Source of the DNA: Combretum micranthum | Lineage: Eukaryota; Streptophyta; Magnoliopsida; Myrtales; Combretaceae | Direction of reading: 5' to 3' | Length of the DNA: 64,000 bases | Assembly: GCA_024138025.1 (NCBI GenBank) | Contig: JAMXBD010004237.1 | Span: forward strand, 1-64,000 | Part shown: positions 35,040 through 48,200 of the stretch, piece by piece | How positions within the stretch are numbered: the stretch's first letter is position 1 | Layout: each line of letters opens with the position of its first letter | Translations under genes and position numbers: made by a program | Notes under the pieces: generated by a model | Seen by the model: the letters and a program-made list of their open reading frames with translations, nothing else | Database searches by the model: none | Told to the model about the DNA's origin: nothing

Positions 35040-38000
35040 TAGCCATCAGTTGGAATTGTCAAGGTTTGGGGCCCTCCTTGACAGTTCAGCACCTAAGAGG
35101 TCTCATCTGCAGACACAGTCCGAGTGTTGTTTTCTTAATGGAAACAAAAAACAAAACGAAGAAGTTGTCTGGGATTAGAAGAAGATTGAAGTTTGGTTAT
35201 GAGTTTTATGTACCACCATCTGGACGATCAGGTGGCCTTGCATTATGGTGGACGGATGATGTGGAGATTGAAATCCAACATGCTGATAAAAATCTCATTC
35301 ATTCTTTAGTAAAGTTAGCTGACGGGCATATCTTTGCGCAAGTCTCATGGATTTACGCGGATCCAATCTATGCTAAGCGTCAGCTTCTTTGGAACACTCT
35401 TGTTGATATAAGTGTAAATATGAGTAGACCTTGGTTATGTATTGGTGACTTCAATGACATCCTTTATACTCATGAGAAAGTTGGAGGCACCCCCGGTGTA
35501 CCAAACTCATGGAAGCTTTTCATGCAATGATTATGAATTCTAACCTAAATGATTTAGGTTATCAAGGATGGTTCACTTGGTCAAATAGAAGAGAAAATAA
35601 TAGATTGGTGCTGGAGAGGATTGACAGAGCCTTAGGTTCACAAGAATGGATTCAAGCATATCCAACTTGTATGGTTACACACAGTGAACTCATTGGATCA
35701 GACCATGTAGCCCTAATTATAAACTCTCACTACTCTGATAAAAAGGGGAAAAAGAAATTCAAGTTTGAGCAAATGTGGACAACAACTATGGAGTGTAGGG
35801 ATGTTATTGAAGAGGCATGGAATCTCTCCCCACCTTCGAGCCACCCTTATCCTCTTGGGTACAGACTTAAGCGATGCAGGATTAAACTGAAGGATTGGAG
35901 TCAGAATTACTTCCTTAACAACAACACAGAAATTAAAAAAGTACAAGGAGAGTTGCTGGAAAATCAAAAGAAGGGTGCAAACATGGATCTACACTTAGAA
36001 AGAGCCTTGTTGACAAAACTTGGCCATTTATGGGAAAGAGGAAATGTTTTGGAGGCAAAGATCTAGAGTTTGTTGGCTGAAAGAGGGAGATAGAAACACA
36101 AAATTTTTCCACCAATCCACCCTTATGAGAAGGAAGAGGAACAAAATTCTTAAACTAGAAGGTGATGATGGAAGGTGGTTGGAGAAAGAGGAAGACATAA
36201 TGAAAACCTTTCAAAGCTTCTATACTAATCTGTTCCAATCAAATGGAGATTCAGATTGGGGGAATACTCTCGAGTCTATACCGATTGGTCAGTGCAGAAA
36301 TGAACGAGTCCTTGTGCCAAAGTGTCTCACCTGAAGAAGTTATGAACACAACCTATCAGCTTGGGGCTTTGAAAGCTCCAGGACCTGATGGTTACCCTGG
36401 CATCTTCTATCAACGTTACTGGAATATAGTGGGGAACAACGTGGTGGATATGGTTCTCTCGTTCTTCAGTATAGGTAAACTTCCTCCTTCTCTTAACAAT
36501 ACTGAAATTGTTCTCATACCCAAGATCCCATCCCCTCAAAATGTTAGTCATTTTCGTCCTATTAGCCTGTGTAATTTTGTCTACAAAATTATTTCCAGAA
36601 TTTTGGTCAACCGATTAAAGCCTTTTTTGAATGCTTTAGTTTCTGAATCACAAAGTGCTTTTGTGCCAAATCGAGTCATTCATGATAATATCATAGTAGC
36701 CCATGAAGCTTTTCACTTTCTTAGAACCAAGCAATCTGCAGGAAAACCTATTGTGGCCTTAAACTTGACATGAACAAAGCTTATGATCGGGTTGAATGGG
36801 ACTTCCTAAAAGGTGTTTTGGAAAAACTTGGCTTCTGTGATGTCTGGATAAATTGGGTTATGGAGAGTGTGACTTCTGTCTCTTATAGTCTTTCTATAAA
36901 TGGAAAAACAGCAGGCTATGTTAAACCATCTAGAGGTCTTAGGCAGGGAGATCCTTTGTCTCCTTACTTATTTATCCTCGTAGCTGATGTCCTATCGCGA
37001 AATATGGAGAATGTTGCTAGAAATCAACTCACGGCCTTAAAATGAGGAGATCATGCCCTATGATTTCACATCTTTTATTTGCTGATGACTCTTTGTTCTT
37101 TGCAGAAGCTACTTTACATAATATGCAGGTGCTTAAAAGGATTATTCATGAGTATTGCAGAGCTTCAGGTCAATTAGTCAACTTCCAGAAGTCCAGTATG
37201 TTTTTCAGTTCTAATGCCCCACCTAGAATTGTAGAGGATATATGCAACATAATGGAGATCCCCAACTCACAAAATCTAGGCAAATATCTGGGTTTGCCCA
37301 CAATGTGGGGACGGAACAAGTCTAAAGCATTAGGGTTCGTTAAGGACAGGATCCGTTTGAAGCTGAAGAACTGGAAGAGATGCCTTCTTTCAAATGCAGG
37401 AAGGGAGACACTTATCAAGGCAATAGCAGGAGCCATTCCGACATACTCAATGAGTTGTTTCAAATTTCCAGCTAAATGGTGTAAAGAAGTCAATTCTTTG
37501 ATTGCCCATATTGGTAAGGACAGAACCATGAGGCGCAGAATTCATTGGCTAAGATGGAAAAAGATTTCTCTTCCAAAATCCATAGGGGGTTTGGGTTTTA
37601 AGGATCTTATCGAATTCAACTCAGCCATGCTCACCAAACTAGCATGGAGAATTCATTCTAACCCTGATGCCTTGTGGGTTCGAGTTCTTAAGGGCATCTA
37701 TTATCCATGTTCTTCTTTTTTGCAGGCTAAGAGAGGGTCTAGAGACTCGTGGGCATGGGCCAGTATCTTACATGGTAAGGAAATCCTGTCGCATGGAGCT
37801 TTATGGCAGGTGGGGGATGGACAATCTATCAATGCCATAGAGAATAGATGGGTTCCTAACCTTGAAAATCACCAACCACACAAGGACCATTGAGGATGTC
37901 CAAGATTTAAGGGTAGCTGACTTGATACATCAACAATCAAGGTCATGGAACTTGCATGAATTGAAAAAGTGGTTTGATGATCAGACAATCCAAGCTATAC

Positions 38001-39310
38001 TCAAGATACCCCTCCCTTTATGCTGGAATGAGGACAGACTAGTATGGCATTATGAGAAAAATGGTAAATGCTCAGTCAGATCAGCCTATAACTTCCTTAG
38101 ATGTAAGTCCCACCAACAGAATCTGCAAGCTTCAAGCTCTCACAGCATAGGTAAGGAAGTTTGGAAGCTTGTCTGGCACAACCCGAGTATCCCCAAGATC
38201 AAACATTTCATCTGGCAGGCTTTGAACAATGCTTTGCCTACCCAAAAGAATTTGGCAAGAAGGAAGGTAATACAATCTCATATTTGTGTATTTTGTTTAG
38301 AAGTTGAATCTATAGAACATTTTACTCTGTGTTGTCCTTGGACACAGCTGGTTTGGTTTGCCACCTTGGGTATTCGGATTTCCCATCACAGGTTACTTCT
38401 CTAGATAAATGGATGGCTTCTTGCATTAAGGACTTCCCGACACAAAGACTAAATCTCTCCATTTTGCCAAACTAAGCATTGTAGCATGGTCTATATGGAA
38501 AGGGAGGCGCTCAGTTGTTTTTGGTAAAAAGGATCCTGATGTGTATTCAACCATAACTATGGCAGAAAAAGCTCTATTGGAGCTTGATATAATTTTGGAT
38601 AGGCCTTCATAAGAAAGGCCCCTGCCAGAACCGATGCCTTACACAACAAACACTAATAGGCACACCTCAGAAGCGAGCACCAAGCATCAAGAGGATATAA
38701 GGATTAGGGGCTGCAATGGTCAACCTGCAGGATTCTCTAACCAGCTAGTAACAACCATCCGATGGAAAGCCTACAACAGTCGATGTCATTAGCACCGGCT
38801 CTCCTTTACTCGAACACTCCTTCTCAAGGCCAACAGTCCGAAGGAAATAGGTGGCGCTCCCCTGCTCAAAACGACATCAAAATCAATTGTGATGCTTCTA
38901 TTGATCCTCTCAAAGGTGAAGCAATAAGGACTAATTGCAAGAGACTTTAGGGGTGTGGTTTGGGAGGTAGTGGCAAATTGGTGATGGTCAATTCTGTTTT
39001 GGAAGGTGAGGCTTATGCAGTGAGAGAGTCACTCACTTATGCAAAGAATAGGGGTTGGCAAAGGATAATAGTTGAAACAGATTTAGCAACAGTGTATCGT
39101 GCTTTAAGGCAGGATATCGAACCTCCATGGTGTTTGCAACCTATATTATCAGACGTGCACTCTCTCTTACCTTTCTTTGTTAAAGTGGAGTTTAATTTAA
39201 TTCCTAGAGAAGCTAACTCAGCTACTAATTGGATAGCTATTCATAGTAGAAGGAAGATGTGTCCTTATATTGGGTTCAAATATCCCCATCTTCTTTGCTC
39301 TCTATTTTAA
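35036..39310 (+). pseudogene. LINE ORF2 (endonuclease, reverse transcriptase, RNase H), frameshifted
   Basis: Starts at ATG 35036. An APE-type endonuclease follows: ISWNCQGLG near the start, a METK segment, GDFND near 35446 and SDH near 35698, with a frame change near 35515. The lead into reverse transcriptase (36020-36334) contains FWRQRSRVCWLKEGDRNTKF. The polymerase has GPDGYPG (about 36385), GLRQGDPLSPYLF (about 36935) and FADD at 37078-37089. A zf-RVT-like segment lies in 37862-38404. The RNase H part (38762-39310) keeps INCDAS, EGEAY and ETD, but the last acidic position in the REAN...NW motif is Asn. Frame changes near 35515, 36010, 36300, 36760, 37040 and 37870 break the product; those near 36760 and 37040 look like single-A losses. 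Confidence 0.9.
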
Positions 39311-39408
39311 AAAAGGACTCTTTAGATAGCCTATTAACTTCTGCTGCTGTTAGAATGTCTGGTGTATCAAACTCTTGTTTCTTGTAATGAATTTCTTTTT
39401 CTCTGGCT

Positions 39409-39440
39409 AAAAAAAAAAAAAAAAACTTGTATCCAAATGG
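39409..39440 (+). repeat. LINE poly(A) tail and right target-site duplication
   Basis: Seventeen A (39409-39425) precede CTTGTATCCAAATGG (39426-39440), the counterpart of the duplication at 32880-32892. Confidence 0.8.
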
Positions 39441-39984
39441 TGATACTAATTTCTGACTATTTTGCTCATTTAATAATTGTGTATTAAATGTGATAAATTA
39501 CAAATTTGACCCCCCAACATGATCTACTATTGCTTACTTTAGCCTCTAAAATAGGTGAACAATGATATGTGAGATTTTTCTTCCCAGTAATTATAACTTC
39601 TTACGAAATAAGATACGAATCGAAACATATTATAACACCCACATCTAACAGTTGATGTTGAAATACAGCATAAACAAATTGTCGATACTTGGTGGAGTTA
39701 CATCAGCATCATGCTAAAATTTGTGAGAATTATCCATACGATATGGCATTTTTCTTGAGTAAATTCATTTATATTTTATTATAATTTTTTTTTGGGCCTT
39801 GGGTTTTTCGGTTATTTTCGTGAAAGATTTGCTTTTAATATGATGTTGACAAGTGATTACGATAAGTCTGATTTCCAAATCCAAACATCAAGAAGAGAAT
39901 TGGCAAACAAAAATACGGGATTTAAATGGTTTCAGTGCTTGTGGACAATACATTCCATGCATATAATTTTAACTCATAATTATA

Positions 39985-40128
39985 CCTTGAATTCTCAAAA
40001 CATTATCGCTACTTTCTCGCAGGCGCAGAGAACCCGTCGCTGTCTCGATTATGCTACTAGAGGTTCTGAAAAAATCGAAATAAGAGATCACTCACCTTAG
40101 GATGAGCTTACTATTTAGATGCTTTCAG
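39985..40128 (-). other. Nuclear plastid DNA insert: rrn23 3' end and rrn23-rrn4.5 spacer
   Basis: Read against the remembered plastid 23S rRNA 3' region in reverse complement, this segment keeps CAGAGAACCCGTCGCTGTCT, GAGATCACTCA and TTAGATGCTTTCAG in the right order and spacing, with the GAATTCTCAAAAC of the 23S-4.5S spacer before them. Nearly all differences in the 23S part are C-to-T or G-to-A, the pattern of methylated organelle DNA decaying in the nucleus. Homology ends abruptly at 40128; the left limit is uncertain. The open frame at 39792-40100 is incidental. Confidence 0.8.
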
Positions 40129-42294
40129 ATATGATAATAGTTATTTTAAAAATTATCTATTGTTTGTGCCCTATATTATAGTATAATTAATATCTATCAA
40201 CTACGTAAATATATGTAAAGTGTGTATTCTATTAACTACTAAATCCTTTTCACGTTTTTAGAATATGTTTAGTTCTTATTTAAAGATTTTCTATGGAAAA
40301 TTTTATTCAAAGTAACAATTTTGATTTAAAACTTAAAAAAAAAATAAATAACTTCCTAAACTTTGATTTTGATATGAAAACACTTCTTAGATCCTTAAAA
40401 GTATAAATTAACAACTTTTGACGCGTTTTATTAACAATGAAAAGGCGAATAGCCTTTAGTGTTTGTAATTTAAGAGCTTATGAGTTATAAAAGTTTACAT
40501 ATAAATTTCGGAATGTATATGCTCTCAAAATAAAACTCAGATTTTTTTTTTTTCACAATTTCAGCATGAAAATATATATTAGATTTAGTATTTTATGACT
40601 GAGCTCAGTTTGCTCTTAATCCTGATTAGAGGTTAGGGCATCCATAACGTGATTTTAATTTTTTCAGATGATCAATTATATTCTAATTTATATTGAAATT
40701 TTAATTAAATAGCGATCTTCTTTTAAAGCTCGTACTTGGGTTGAGTGTGTATTTTATAGAGATCTGACTTTCTGAGGACACGACGCATTTCAAACTACAT
40801 AATAATAATATTATTATTATTATTATCAACTTCATTCGATGCTAAATTTATGATTAAATCATTAGATTTTACTAAAGAATTGTACTTTTTGAGGCGGGAT
40901 CTTATCTGGAGAAACTTTTCAAATATCTAAATTTTTGTGAAGGTGGCCTTATCCAGCTCTCCTTCTTTTTGCAAAATGACAAATCGTACACTTGATCAAT
41001 AATATGATGAGAGGAATGAACGAAATAAAAGATGGGATCAGAACTTTGCAATAACTTTGGATCCATCATTATTGTACTCCTTAACGCATTATGGTCTCAA
41101 TCTTTTTTTATTACTCTTGCGACTTGCAAAATTTCATTTTTATTTTTTGCTTAACTGATATTATTCTGTTTTCATTGTGGTATGATAGCTATTTTCTTAT
41201 TTATTTATTTTTTAATTTTTATTATAAATAATATTTATTTTATATAATACAAAAAAAATAAAAAATCTCTATTAATTTTCTTTATTAAAAAAATTGCTGT
41301 TCCTAACATAAAAAATAATTTTTTTTCAAAAATATCTCTAATTATAAAATAAATGAATATTTATTCCATTATATCCTTATTCTACCTTAATGAACCAAAT
41401 GTAACAATACTTGCAATGATATCTTTTGCCATGGGATAGTCTCTGTACATCCACTTGCTGAACATGTGAAAAATCTCATATATTCATTTAGGATCATTTA
41501 ACGGACATTTCCACGGCATTTATTAAGACATATATTTGACAGAAAAATTCATAGACAAAATGATAATTAAAAACAGTTTGAAAAATTCACTTAAGCACTA
41601 ATTCACCTCCTTAATATTTAAAGTGTATTCTTTCAACGGTCTAAATTTTTAAAAATTGGTATATTTAAGGACAATTAATATTTTCCGTTAGTAAAAATGC
41701 ATATTAAAACTTAAAATTTAAGAGGTAAATCTACACATGAATAAAGTTTGAAGATAAATTCGCATATGCATAAAAGTTTAACAAGATAATTTGTAATTTC
41801 TCCCATATTTTTCAATGGGAAATTCCAATTATCTTTAATTATACCAACTGTTAAAAGTTCAAAGAAGGTGTAAATTGCAATTTTCTTTAAAAAATTTTAT
41901 CAAATAACCAATGACGGTTCTCCATAACTTAGTGGAAATATGATCTCAAAGGGATTTTTTCTCCATCCTACATCTCCTTTGTGCGACAAGACAATTCCAT
42001 CACGCCGTTGCAACAACAAGACAAATGTGCAAACAAAAAGGTCAGAACTAAGAAACATCCACCTCTCTCTTTGTCGCAACCTTTTCATTCCCAATTGTCG
42101 ATTCTCTTCCCATGCGGACAAGCAATAGTGGAATTTTGTAGGTGAGTAGTAGTGGGACTTCCATCTTAATTCAATGGAATTAAAGTTCCTCATAAAATAA
42201 CTCAAAATTTAGACAGAATCCATGATGAAACACCAATTAAGAAAACATATTATGTACACTTGAAAACCCTTTTCTTAGTTATGTATTAAAGCAC
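40129..42294. other. AT-rich spacer, 3' flank of the CAT gene
   Basis: No gene is supported. A segment near 40355-40430 (AACTTCCTAAACTTTGAT) is related to 49385-49440, a common non-coding repeat style. The 101-residue minus frame at 41900-42205 starts with TTG and is not recognised. Confidence 0.4.
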
Positions 42295-45200
42295 TTAAAT
42301 AATATCTAACTTGGTTGATGAATTTGGGTTTCGTGTGTCGGAATCCAAATTCATCTCTTCTGCTTTATAAGTAGAGTGAACACCATATAGTACATAGAAT
42401 AATGTGATTATAAATGACCATATACCAAATCTTTTATATGAGAGCAATTTCAGGGTAGTCATTAGAAAGATACTGAAGAAAATTGACAATGCAGCTGGCC
42501 ATGGCATGCCTGGTACAGACCACGCTGAGGGTTGATGGTTGCATGGCACCAAAAATCCAAAGAAAGTGGTGGTGATTGACATAAAACCACCAAATAGAGC
42601 CAACCCCCAATATAATTGGAACTTCCATGATAGGGAGAAGCCAAGTGCACCGGAGGAAAGGAAAAATAGGAAGAGAAGGGTGTGCAAAGAGTGGTTGTTG
42701 CTTATTATCACATATCGTCGGTAAATGAGAGCATTTGCCACCAAATAAAACACCACAAGGGTACCTAGTGATATCATTTCGATTATTATGTCGAGCTCTG
42801 TGAATAGTGCTATTGAGGCCGTGCATATCCCTACAATCATAGAGAGAAGAAAAAAAATGTGAGATATAGTAAAATTTAGGGTTCCTTATTTCATAGTTTC
42901 TAATGTGAACATGGTCCATATCAAAGTTTTCGGAGTTATAGATTCCTAGGTTAATGACTTGGTGGAATTACGTGACAATGTCGTGAAAATAAATAGTATT
43001 CCCTAATTATTTGTATCCTTATCCAGATGGGAGAGAAGGAAAACCAATAGATTAATTTCTTATGTAGAAAAGAATAATGAGATTAAGAAAGTAAACATTT
43101 TTGCATTAATTACTATTGCACTCGTATTCTAGTTCCTATTTTTACTTATAATATACATGGTAAAATTCCAAGGTCCTATCATGTGTTATTTTTTATAGGA
43201 TCACTCTCATTTTGTTATGTAACAACTTAAATTTATTTTAAACCATGATTGCATCACTGAAATACTTATATTTGTTTTAATGGTTAGATGATTGATTGGA
43301 TAGTTCAGTGATGAACATAGAAGTTCCCATTATACATGTAACGATTAGTGAAAGTGATTAATTTATTTAAACTTGGTTTATCTTTTATCTTCTTAGTTAA
43401 TGGTTGATGAAATAAATGAAATCAAATGTATTCAAGCTTATATGTGTTCTTCTTCTTTCTTTTTTTCCCTTGGGGGGTGTTACATATCATGACCATATTT
43501 GGCTAAAAAATTTTATTTAATATTTGAAATATTAAATAAGGAATATTAGGGGGTAAATATACAATATATTCTTTAGAGGATTGAGATCATGAATGTCTCA
43601 GACGCTATTAACTATTTTTGTTTTTATTTTGGCATTTAAGATATTTCTATGTTATTTTCTATTCATCACAATATATTTATATTTCCATCTCTCATATGTA
43701 ACCACAAAAAAGCACAATTGTGTGTTTTTTTTTAACTACTTTATATTATGTAATTTAAAAAAGTGGAAATCAAACTTAGTCCATCCCATTAGAAGACTAG
43801 TATTTTACCATTAGCTTAAGTACCCAATCATGAATGTGTCCAACTAATAGCAAACACATTGATACTTTGATTAGTATTTTGTCATGCATTGATCACTTGT
43901 CATGCCACATGTCATACAGTTTGTGACCATGTAAACAATATTAATAATTTTTCTATCATTAATAATAAGTAGTTTTACATCTATGCCAAAAAAGTCATGT
44001 ATACTAACTAAAAAGGAACTTTGATATATAGTACAAAACTTGGGTGTCAAACTAAACCACCGAACTTATGTGCCATTCTATAAATTGATCATTTTAATAA
44101 AACATGAACTTCGTCCCTTGATTTTATCGATGGGTTTTATGTTTAGAGTATGATCCATTGAGCTAGTTTATTCAATTTAAATAAAAAGGATGCTCAATCC
44201 AAAAACATAAAGAAGTTAAGGAGTCACAAAAAATTAATGAAGCCAGCATGGTGATGAGGCTATCTATGACTAAACAAAGATATGAGGAGATCCGTATGAA
44301 ACCCATGAAGGGCTGCCAGGCATCCACATGATAATCATGAAATTAAAAGGCATCTTTCCTTAGGTGATAGTAATTGTTGGTGTCACCTTTGGACTCTTTT
44401 TGGAATGGATTTGGATATTTTTCATTCATATTCTTTTAATTTTCTTCAATTATCTCCTTTAAATACTATTTCATATAACAAATAATTGAGATTATAAAAA
44501 AAAAGGGCAATGTTATTCTTCTATTCTAATTATGTGGCCACATTTAACTTGTGGATAAGGTTAAAGAATTGTAATTCTTATTTGGAAATAGCAAAATTTT
44601 TCCAATTCATTCCACTTTTTCACATTACCAAATCAGCCTTTAGCTCTTCAAATCTCCATATTTTAAGGACAAAATAGTAATCTTAAAACAAATGTTATTT
44701 CAAGCTAAAGAATGAAAGTGCTAACTAAGTGACATCATATTTGGACCAGATAGATAACTTTGGTCAATATTGGAAGAAATCTAAATAGAAAGTTTTAGTG
44801 GAAAAATACTTGTGTCAACAATAGCTTTATGGTATGGTTCATGAACCATATTGACATGTAGGAAGTGACTGAACATGAAAAACATAATCATTGGTATGTA
44901 TTACCATGTGCCAGACAAACTTTAGCTAGATTTTTCAAGAACTCGGACCATAATAAAATTTCTAGTTTGTAGTGGACTAGTTGTGATTCAAGATGAGCAT
45001 TATGATGGCAATGCAAAATGAGGAAAAAAAGCTGAGAAAAGGAAAGCTAGATAAATGCTGCATAAAGTTGAAGTGAAAAATCGGAGAAAGAAAAAGTGTA
45101 CTCACCCAAGAAAAGTGTAGCATTCAATGGGGTTCCAGTTGAAGGATGAACCTTAGCCAACCAAGATGGCACTAGCCGGGCCCTTCCAATCACACATAGG

Positions 45201-48200
45201 TACCTAGCTTGACCTAGCATTGCAACCAGCAGTGAGGCTACTATCCCTAAACTTGCTCCTGCTCCAACCATATTGCTCGCCCAATTCCAACCTATCCTAT
45301 TGAAAGCTAATGCATATGATGCCTTACTTGAGATCTGTTTTTCATGCCAAGGTTCACCAAATTCAATTTCTTGTTGACTTTATAAGGAAAGATGGCACAA
45401 GATTGTTAATTATTCAAATGGGCAATCCACAATTTCCCTTGAGAGCATTGTCGCTAAGATTCCAATGCCATCGCTATTTTGAATTTGTAATTTAAATGTA
45501 ACGAAAAGTGAAGAAGTTTTTAGAAATTTAAAGAGTTTATTTACATGCGACTATTGCAATTTTGATAATTTATTTACCGTTATCCTCTAGATAACTTGTT
45601 TCATGATAATAATAGTATATAACTATTTGTCTTGCTCAAATAAGCGTTCTCATTTACAATTTCTTATCACATAGGAATGATCATATTACTAAATATGTGA
45701 TCTAAATATCTTTAGTTTAAACATTTACTTACATTCTAGACTTAGACAATGGAATAAATATTGGTACTAATGCTCTAATATTTGTGTGACAATAAATTAA
45801 ATTCCGCAAAAGTCATTTTACTTTGATTAGACTCACAAACTCATCAAGTCAATATGAATTTAAATTTAATTCGACTCAATAAGTTATTTGATTAATTTGG
45901 GCTTGAACTCATTAGATAATAATCAAAACGATCTTAAGTAAATAGTGAATTAAATATTAATAATTCGCTAACATCTCTAGGATATCTATCACTTTACTTA
46001 ATTTGGAATTACTAACCTCGTTATAGGGAACCATTATGCACAAGGACAAGGCCATGAGGCAATAGAGAGCAGATACAATGGCCATGGAACCAAAAATCCC
46101 AACAGGAAGGCTCTTTGAAGGGTCTTGTATTTCTTCTGCCATAGTTGACACAGAGTCAAACCCAATATAACTAAAAAACACTATTGCTGCTCCATCAAGA
46201 CTCCTTTAATCCCAAATGGTGCTATTCCTCCTGGCTTGACCAAGTTCTTGACATCCCCATTGTAAAATCCAGCAATTATGATGAACCCAAAGAATATCAC
46301 ATGAAATATTGTCATGATTAGGTTCAATATGGAACTCTCCTTTGTACTGCAATATTAATTAAGAAAATTACAAAACCATCATTTCGAAATCCACTTCAGT
46401 TAAAGAGTAATGAAAAAAAAAGAAAAAAAAAAAACCCCATTATCAGGGTGACCACTAATAATTTGGCAAATTAAGTATTAATGTGAATGGAACAACTATA
46501 GTGGTTTAACAAGAACAATAGTAATATATAAATTCAGTAAAAGTACATATTATTAGTATGAATTCCAATGTTAAGATCAAGCCCATGCCCTTAACTAATC
46601 CAATCATTAATGTAAATAAATAGATAGCTTCATAATCTAGTCCAGATAATTGCTCATATCTAATTTTGGGAAAAGAAAATTTGATGGCACAAAGAGAGAG
46701 AGAGGAAAAAAAAAAAAAAAGGGAAAATCAACTCTAGAAGAGTTAAATTTAACCTGCTAAAATTAGATTTCGACCTGTTTATAGCATGTGATGATATATT
46801 TAGCTAGTAAAGGTTGCAACTAAATTAGATGAAAATCGCTTTAGTAATTAAAATTTGAAACTAGTACTTTAGATAAATATGATGATAATTTGTAAATATA
46901 TTCTAAAAACTATTAGGCAGATAGATTTCCTAAACTCCTTCAACATACTTACTAATATAAACTTAATTCCCAAACCATCACTAATCTCAATATTGTCGTC
47001 ATTTAGGACAATTTCAAAATTTTGCAACGATTTAGGAGGCATGTTCGTTTTGATCTTGCAAGTAATAGAGTAATGACATCATGCTTTGCAAATTTAGGGG
47101 TATATTTATTTTAGCGTATTTATGATTGTCCCAAAGATAAGCCCGAATGCCCTATTACAGTATTGTCATCAGGTATACATAGACAAGAAAAATGGCCGTA
47201 TGACAAGACACAAAAGCAAAAAAGAACCAGAGGAAGATCATGCTAGCAGGTTCGTGCACGTACTAAGATGTCTAAAAATGGAAAGAAAAAGTGAAACCCA
47301 AAAACCGATGAGATAAAAAACAATCAGTAAAATAGGGAAAAAAAAATTAAGTAGTATTACATATATGTATATACATATATATATATACATATGCACACGT
47401 AATGTGTACCTACAATTATATTTTAATAAAAAATAATTAATAGCTTTTTAAATAATTATCATCATAATTTATAGATACGATCACAAATAAAAAAATTATT
47501 AATATTATTTACTCACCTTATATATATTTATTATACATATATAAGTTATATTATTTATTATAACCTTTTCCATGATATATATAGATAGAGGGGGTTTGCT
47601 ACTTGCTAATAAACAAGTAGATAATTTTTTCTAGGCATTAATAAATGTACCTATGGCAAAGGCAGAGAGTGAGAAGAAGCACAAGAGCAACAGCTGGGAA
47701 ATCCAACATATTATATCCTTTCGTTAATCCTCCAACTTCAACTCTCCAGTGATCTGGGTTTTCCCCCACAGCATTGCATAAATATTCTGTAAAACTTCTT
47801 GCAACCGCAGCATTTGATAAAACGTACTCCATTAATATATTTGCTCCAGCAAAATAACCCGCAAATTCCCCTAAAAAAATTAATATCAATAATTATAAAA
47901 ATTTTTAATTCAAGATAGCTAAAAATTTATATTTAAACAAATGATGTTTAGAGTAAAAAATATATATGATTTTTTTTCCTGCTTTAAAACATCATTAGAT
48001 GACATGGTGTAGACATGATAGAAATTAAAAAGGTTGATTACAAAATAATCCACAAATCTTCTATAATGTCCCCACAATTGCTTTTGTTTCTAATTATCCA
48101 AGCATGTAGACATGTCTAATCATAAAATGACCTATACAATTTGTAGGGGCCAAATCAATATAAATGATATGATTAAGCCATATACATAACGATTATCTTA

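Larger units (their letters stand above)
32893..39425 (+). mobile_element. Full-length L1-type LINE with RNase H domain
   Basis: About 6.5 kb non-LTR retrotransposon bounded by a 13-15 bp target-site duplication and ending in a 17-nt A run (39409-39425). It has a 5' untranslated region of about 0.6 kb, ORF1 with a DUF4283-type gag and zinc knuckle, and ORF2 with endonuclease, reverse transcriptase, a zf-RVT region and a C-terminal RNase H. Most domains are easily read, but the frames are broken several times, so it cannot move on its own in this form. Its completeness points to insertion more recent than copia A; that is inference. Confidence 0.92.

Noticed and set aside
39792..40100. 102-residue plus-strand frame
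   Set aside because: It starts with TTG and runs antisense through the plastid rRNA insert, so it is chance.
41900..42205. 101-residue minus-strand frame just beyond the CAT stop codon
   Set aside because: It starts with TTG, has no recognisable domain and lies in probable 3' flank.
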